Part shown: positions 59,420 through 64,000 of the stretch, piece after piece
Layout: every line of letters starts with the position of its first letter
Numbering within the stretch: the stretch's first letter is position 1
DNA from: Duganella flavida
GTDB taxonomy: Bacteria > Pseudomonadota > Gammaproteobacteria > Burkholderiales > Burkholderiaceae_D
Length of the DNA: 64,000 nucleotides
Reading direction: 5' to 3'
NCBI RefSeq assembly: GCF_009857445.1
Contig: NZ_WWCN01000002.1
Span: 62,001-126,000 of the forward strand
The notes under the pieces: generated by a model
The model's input: only the letters and a program-made list of their open reading frames with translations
The model's database searches: none
What the model was told of the DNA's origin: nothing
Position numbers and translations under genes: made by a program

Positions 59420-60685
59420 ATGAAAAACGCCGACCTGCAAAACCGTAAAAACGCCGCCACCCCACGCGGAGTTGGAGTCATGTGCGACTTTTACGCCCAA
59501 CGCGCCAAAAACGCCGAGTTGTGGGACGTCGAAGGCCGCCGCTTCATCGACTTCGCCAGCGGCATCGCCGTGCTGAACACCGGCCACTGCCACCCGCGCC
59601 TGGTCGCAGCGATTCAGGAACAGCTGCAAAACTTCACCCACACCGCCTACCAGATCGTCCCATACGAAAGCTATGTCACGCTGGCCGAGCGCATCAACAC
59701 CCTGGCAGCGGGCGATTTCACCAAGAAGACCGCCTTCTTCACCACCGGCGCTGAAGCCGTCGAAAACGCCATCAAGATCGCCCGCGCCCACACCGGCCGC
59801 AGCGGCGTGATCGCCTTCAGCGGCGGCTTCCACGGCCGTACCTTCATGGGCATGGCGCTGACCGGCAAGGTCGTTCCGTATAAAGTCGGCTTCGGTCCAT
59901 TCCCGGGCGAGACTTACCACGTACCGTTCCCGATCGAAGCCCACGGCACCACCGTGCAGGACGCGCTGGACCACATCGCCCAGCTGTTCCGTGCCGATAT
60001 CGATCCGAAGCGCGTGGCCGCCATCATCATCGAGCCAGTGCAAGGCGAGGGCGGCTTCTACGTCGCACCGCCTGAACTGATGCGCGCGCTGCGCAAGATC
60101 TGCGACGAGCACGGCATCCTGCTGATCGCCGACGAAGTGCAAACCGGCTTTGCCCGCACCGGCAAGATGTTCGCCATGCAGCACTACGACGTCGCCCCTG
60201 ACCTGACCACGATGGCCAAGAGCCTGGCCGGTGGCATGCCACTGTCCGCCGTCTGCGGCCGCGCCGAGGTGATGGATGCGCCGGCGCCGGGCGGCCTCGG
60301 CGGCACTTACGCCGGCAACCCGCTGGCCGTCGCTTCCGCCCACGCCGTGCTGGACGTGATCAACGACGAAAAACTGCTGGACCGCTCGAACCAGCTGGGC
60401 GACCAGCTGCAAGCGATGCTGCGCGAAGCCAAGGCCAGCGTGCCGCACATTGCTGATGTGCGCGGCCTCGGTTCGATGGTTGCGGTAGAGTTCAGCGACC
60501 CGGCCACCGGCAAACCGGATCAAGATTTCACCAAGAAAGTCCAGCGCGTGGCGTTGGAAAAAGGCCTGCTGCTGCTGACCTGCGGCGTGCATGGCAATGT
60601 GGTGCGCTTCCTGTTCCCGCTCACCATCGAAGACCACGTGATGACCGAAGCGCTGGCGATTCTGGACGCCGCCCTGCGCGCATAA
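59420..60685 (+). CDS. gabT: 4-aminobutyrate aminotransferase
   Basis: 421 residues from ATG 59420, with GGGAGA 8 bases before; a longer frame upstream to 59327 overlaps the regulator's promoter region. Class III PLP-dependent aminotransferase. GFHGRTFMGMALTGK, the PLP aspartate in LLIADEVQTGFARTGK, and the Schiff-base Lys in TMAKSLAGGMPLSAV are all present. It converts GABA and 2-oxoglutarate to succinate semialdehyde and glutamate. 14 bases before gabD. Confidence 0.96.
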   Translation: MKNADLQNRKNAATPRGVGVMCDFYAQRAKNAELWDVEGRRFIDFASGIAVLNTGHCHPRLVAAIQEQLQNFTHTAYQIVPYESYVTLAERINTLAAGDFTKKTAFFTTGAEAVENAIKIARAHTGRSGVIAFSGGFHGRTFMGMALTGKVVPYKVGFGPFPGETYHVPFPIEAHGTTVQDALDHIAQLFRADIDPKRVAAIIIEPVQGEGGFYVAPPELMRALRKICDEHGILLIADEVQTGFARTGKMFAMQHYDVAPDLTTMAKSLAGGMPLSAVCGRAEVMDAPAPGGLGGTYAGNPLAVASAHAVLDVINDEKLLDRSNQLGDQLQAMLREAKASVPHIADVRGLGSMVAVEFSDPATGKPDQDFTKKVQRVALEKGLLLLTCGVHGNVVRFLFPLTIEDHVMTEALAILDAALRA

Positions 60686-60698
60686 AAGGAGAACCAAC

Positions 60699-62153
60699 AT
60701 GCTGCAACTGAAAGACAACAGCCTGCTCAAACAACAGGCCTTTATCGACGGCGCGTTCTGCGACGCGCAAGACGGCCGCACGGTCGAAGTCACCAACCCG
60801 GCCACCGGCGCCTTCATCGGCACTGTGCCAAAGATGGGCGCACCGGATACCAAGCGCGCCATCGAGGCCGCCAACCGCGCCTGGGCCGGCTGGAAAGCCA
60901 AGACCGGCAAAGCGCGCAGCACCGTGCTGCGCAAGTGGTTCGACCTGATCATTGCCAACACCGATGACCTGGCCGCCATCATGACGGCCGAGCAGGGCAA
61001 GCCGCTGGCCGAGTCCACCGGCGAAATCGCCTACGCCGCATCCTTCATCGAATGGTTCGCTGAAGAAGCCAAGCGCGTCTCCGGCGACACGTTGCCATCG
61101 CCATGGGAAGACCGCCGCATCGTGGTGACGAAAGAAGCCATCGGCGTCTGCGCCGCCATCACACCATGGAACTTCCCGGCTGCGATGATTACCCGCAAAG
61201 TCGGTCCAGCGCTGGCTGCTGGTTGCCCGATCGTGGTCAAGCCGGCAGAAGCCACGCCGTTCACCGCGCTGGCGCTGGCTGAATTGGCCAAGCGTGCCGG
61301 CCTGCCGGATGGTTTGCTGAGTATCGTCACCGGCGACGCCCGCGCCATCGGTGGCGAGCTGTGCGCCAATCCGCTGGTGCGCAAACTGAGCTTCACCGGT
61401 TCCACCGCCATCGGCAAGCTGTTGATGGAGCAGTGCGCGCCGACGGTTAAGAAAGTTTCATTGGAACTGGGCGGCAACGCGCCATTCATCGTGTTCGACG
61501 ATGCTGATCTCGACGCGGCAGTGCAGGGCGCATTGGCCTCCAAGTTCCGGAACGCCGGCCAGACCTGCGTCTGCGCGAATCGCCTGTACGTGCAGGACGG
61601 CGTGTACGATGCGTTTGCCGCCAAGCTGGCAACCGCAGTCAACGCGCTCAAGGTCGGCAATGGCGCCGAACCGGGCGTCACCCAAGGCCCGATGATCGAC
61701 CTGAAGGCCGTCGCCAAAGTGGAAGAGCACGTGGCTGATGCGCTGTCCAAAGGCGCCAAGCTGGTCACCGGCGGCAAGCGCCACGCGCTGGGCGGTTCGT
61801 TCTTCGAGCCGACCGTGATCACCAACGTCACGCAAGACATGCAGGTCGCCTCCGAAGAAACCTTCGGCCCACTCGCACCGTTGTTCCGTTTCCACACTGA
61901 AGCCGAAGTAATTCAGCAGGCAAACGACACCGAATTCGGCCTGGCCAGCTACTTCTACTCGCGCGATATCGGCCGCGTGTGGCGTGTCGCCGAAGCGCTG
62001 GAATGCGGCATGGTAGGCGTCAATACCGGCCTGATCTCCAATGAAGTCGCGCCTTTCGGCGGGGTCAAGCAGTCCGGCCTGGGCCGCGAAGGTTCGAAGT
62101 ATGGCATCGAGGATTACCTCGTTGTGAAGTACATCTGTCTCGGCATCCAGTAA
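60699..62153 (+). CDS. gabD: Succinate-semialdehyde dehydrogenase (NADP+)
   Basis: 484 residues. Aldehyde dehydrogenase superfamily, GabD type. General-base Glu in LELGGNAPFIVFDDAD, nucleophile Cys in RNAGQTCVCANRLYV, cofactor-binding FTGSTAIGKLL. Oxidises succinate semialdehyde to succinate, completing GABA entry into the TCA cycle together with gabT. AAAGGAGAA ribosome site upstream. About 100 bases before the FAD oxidoreductase gene. Confidence 0.96.
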   Translation: MLQLKDNSLLKQQAFIDGAFCDAQDGRTVEVTNPATGAFIGTVPKMGAPDTKRAIEAANRAWAGWKAKTGKARSTVLRKWFDLIIANTDDLAAIMTAEQGKPLAESTGEIAYAASFIEWFAEEAKRVSGDTLPSPWEDRRIVVTKEAIGVCAAITPWNFPAAMITRKVGPALAAGCPIVVKPAEATPFTALALAELAKRAGLPDGLLSIVTGDARAIGGELCANPLVRKLSFTGSTAIGKLLMEQCAPTVKKVSLELGGNAPFIVFDDADLDAAVQGALASKFRNAGQTCVCANRLYVQDGVYDAFAAKLATAVNALKVGNGAEPGVTQGPMIDLKAVAKVEEHVADALSKGAKLVTGGKRHALGGSFFEPTVITNVTQDMQVASEETFGPLAPLFRFHTEAEVIQQANDTEFGLASYFYSRDIGRVWRVAEALECGMVGVNTGLISNEVAPFGGVKQSGLGREGSKYGIEDYLVVKYICLGIQ

Positions 62154-62253
62154 TACCTTGGCCGCCATCAATGTTTAGATAGCCACGGCGTTATTTTTCG
62201 CTGGTGGCGGCCGGGCTAGACTGGATTTACTGGAGACAAAGAAGGAAGCTGTA

Positions 62254-63645
62254 ATGTCGCACGATATTAAAAAAAGTTTCAAAGACGTAAAGCTGTTCCC
62301 GTACTGGCTGGACAACGCAGCCGCCCCCGCAGTAGAACGTGAACTGATCGGACCTACCACCGCTGACCTGCTGATCGTCGGCGGCGGCTTCACCGGCCTC
62401 TGGGCCGCAGTACAAGCCAAGGAACTGATGCCGCATCTGGACGTGGTGCTGATCGAAGCCGGCAAAGTCGCCTACGGCGCCTCCGGCCGCGCTGGCGGCA
62501 TCATCTCCACCTCGGTGATGCACGGCCTGCCGAACGCCACTCGCGTATTCCCGAAAGACCTGGACGTGCTCGAACAATTCGGCCACGACAACCTCGACGG
62601 TTTCAAAGAGACCGTCGCCCGCTACGGTATTGACGCCGATATCGAATGGAACGGCGAGATGACGGTAGCAGTGGAAGACCGCCACGTCCCGCACCTGCAA
62701 GAAGATTTCGAACTGCACAAGCAGCACGGCCACAACGTGACGATGCTGAATCGCGAAGAAGCCCAGGCGCAGCTTGGCTCGCCGCTGTATGCGGGCGCCA
62801 TGTGGTCGCGTGATCGCAGCGGTATCGTCCACCCAGCCAAGATGGCATGGGGCCTGAAAGCCGCCGCGCTGAAACTGGGCGTGCGCTTGTACGAAATGAC
62901 GCCGCTGACCAAGTGGGAAGACTGCGGCGATCACCTGATCGTCCAGACCCAAGCGGGCAGCATCAAAACGCCGCGCGTGCTGCTTGGCACCGGCACTGCA
63001 TCGGTCGGCATTCCGGACATCAGCAAACGCGTGATGCAGGTTCGTGACCACGTGCTGGCCACCCATCCGCTGACTGAAGAACAGTTGGCCCGCATCGGCT
63101 GGAAGAACCGCCAGGGCATTTACGATACCCGCACCCAGCTCAACTACTACCGCCTGACCAAGGACAACCGCATCATCTTCGGCGGCCTGGTCAGCTACCA
63201 CTTCAAGGGCAACAACAACCCTGCGGCCGACCGCGAAGAATCGACTTACTACAAGCTGGGCGAAGTGTTCCACAAAACCTTCCCGCAGCTGAAAGACGTG
63301 GGCTTCTCGCACGCATGGGGCGGCCCGATCGATTACTGCTCGCGTGGCGCCGTGTTCGCCCGCCGCTACTTCAACGAGAAAGTGGTTTACGTGGCCGGCT
63401 ACACCGGCTTCGGCGTGGCAGGCAGCCGCTTCGGCGCGCTGATGGGCCTGAACATTCTGTTCGACCGCAACACCCCAGAGCGCAAGCTCGACATCTCAAC
63501 CCAAGGACCCAACTGGATCCCGCCAGAGCCGCTGCGATGGGCTGGCGCCAAGATCACCTTCCACGCCTTCGACGGTGCGGACGAGCAGGGCGGCTGGAAA
63601 CGCGCCTGGATCAACGGCATCAAGAAGCTTGGCTTCCCGATGTAA
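62254..63645 (+). CDS. FAD-dependent amine oxidoreductase (PuuB/DAO-like)
   Basis: 463 residues. The N-terminal dinucleotide motif is DLLIVGGGFTGLWAAVQAKE, and the C-terminal FAD segment AGYTGFGVAGSRFGA. Architecture matches gamma-glutamylputrescine oxidase and other DAO-family amine oxidases. With gabT, gabD and an agmatinase gene immediately downstream, putrescine or a related polyamine is a likely substrate. AAGGAAG ribosome site. The exact substrate cannot be read from sequence. Confidence 0.88.
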   Translation: MSHDIKKSFKDVKLFPYWLDNAAAPAVERELIGPTTADLLIVGGGFTGLWAAVQAKELMPHLDVVLIEAGKVAYGASGRAGGIISTSVMHGLPNATRVFPKDLDVLEQFGHDNLDGFKETVARYGIDADIEWNGEMTVAVEDRHVPHLQEDFELHKQHGHNVTMLNREEAQAQLGSPLYAGAMWSRDRSGIVHPAKMAWGLKAAALKLGVRLYEMTPLTKWEDCGDHLIVQTQAGSIKTPRVLLGTGTASVGIPDISKRVMQVRDHVLATHPLTEEQLARIGWKNRQGIYDTRTQLNYYRLTKDNRIIFGGLVSYHFKGNNNPAADREESTYYKLGEVFHKTFPQLKDVGFSHAWGGPIDYCSRGAVFARRYFNEKVVYVAGYTGFGVAGSRFGALMGLNILFDRNTPERKLDISTQGPNWIPPEPLRWAGAKITFHAFDGADEQGGWKRAWINGIKKLGFPM

Positions 63646-63666
63646 CTAATCAGAAAGTAGAGAGAC

Positions 63667-64000
63667 ATGCAAGAATTTACCAACAATCAGCCGTTGGGTG
63701 GCAACGCTATGCCTCGCAGCGGCGGCATCGCCACCATGATGCGCCTGCCTCACGTAGAAACCGCCAAGGGTCTGGACGCCTGTTTCGTCGGCGTGCCGTT
63801 CGATTTGGGCACCTCCAACCGCAGCGGCGCCCGCTTTGGTCCGCGCCAGGTGCGCAGCGAATCGTCGCTGCTGCGCCCGTACAACATGGCGACTCGCGCC
63901 GCGCCTTTCGATTCGCTGCAAGTGGCGGACATTGGCGACGTCGCCATCAACCCATACAACCTGGCTGATTCGATCACCCGCATCGAAAAAGCCTACGACG
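63667..64000 (+). CDS. speB: Agmatinase/ureohydrolase (partial)
   Basis: ATG 63667 opens a frame that runs off the right edge (about 111 codons visible). The N-terminal ureohydrolase region matches agmatinases: CFVGVPFDLGTSNRSGARFG and QVADIGDVAINPYN. The manganese-binding HxDAH motifs lie beyond the window. Agmatinase makes putrescine and urea from agmatine, linking arginine breakdown to the putrescine/GABA genes upstream. Last gene of the cluster seen; symbol inferred from family. Confidence 0.85.
   Translation, partial: MQEFTNNQPLGGNAMPRSGGIATMMRLPHVETAKGLDACFVGVPFDLGTSNRSGARFGPRQVRSESSLLRPYNMATRAAPFDSLQVADIGDVAINPYNLADSITRIEKAYD

Noticed and set aside
62159..62215. Terminator after gabD from GGCCGCCA/TGGCGGCC
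   Set aside because: The arms are far apart and no T-run follows, so it does not look like an intrinsic terminator.

Overview
The window looks like chromosome of a GC-rich betaproteobacterium. Gene order (argS-SPOR protein, rsmB-DUF4390-NtrY-type kinase-short regulator, def-fmt, dprA-smg-topB, rplM-rpsI-argC-erpA, dusB-fis-purH-ruvC-ruvA), a PEP-CTERM protein and Betaproteobacteria-type DUF3567 point to Burkholderiales, most likely Oxalobacteraceae (Duganella/Massilia/Janthinobacterium-like). This is inferred from content and family recognition; no rRNA gene is present to confirm it.

Layout. 1-8.8 kb: translation and envelope genes (SPOR protein, argS, rsmB) and a two-component system (NtrY-like kinase with a receiver-Fis regulator that lacks the AAA+ domain). 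8.8-17.6 kb: glutamine amidotransferase-like protein, an EAL-HDOD signalling protein, a possible papain-like protein, metH, and small exported proteins. 17.6-25.6 kb: nitroreductase, fmt-def, LysM protein, dprA, smg, topB. 25.6-29.1 kb is the accessory stretch: a remnant of integron gene cassettes with attC-like sites (26.3-27.1 kb), a PEP-CTERM protein, an ArsR regulator with its palindromic operator, and a fatty-acid desaturase gene broken by an internal deletion. 29.1-34.6 kb: an oxidoreductase with a divergent LysR regulator, small exported proteins and a chemoreceptor. 34.6-41.3 kb: two adjacent ABC-2 export systems, one of which fuses an M1 aminopeptidase to its permease. 41.4-46.7 kb: coq7, unknown exported proteins, OsmC, L13/S9, argC, erpA. 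46.7-49 kb: anmK flanked by decayed Rpn/transposase-family and AraC fragments. 49-57.7 kb: M23 peptidase, tyrS-dtd and a housekeeping run ending in ruvCA. 57.7-64 kb: a perfect 30-bp inverted repeat, a MocR/GabR-type regulator and a divergent putrescine/GABA catabolic cluster (gabT, gabD, FAD amine oxidase, agmatinase running off the right edge).

The most notable material is the cassette remnant. Two short open frames are each bracketed by attC-like core sites in the arrangement expected of integron cassettes; the first frame is intact if two one-base losses in homopolymer runs are restored. Other points are the M1-peptidase/ABC-2 fusion with a non-canonical active-site region, two promoters whose -10 hexamer lies exactly in the centre of an inverted repeat, and several small degraded genes that are easy to miss.
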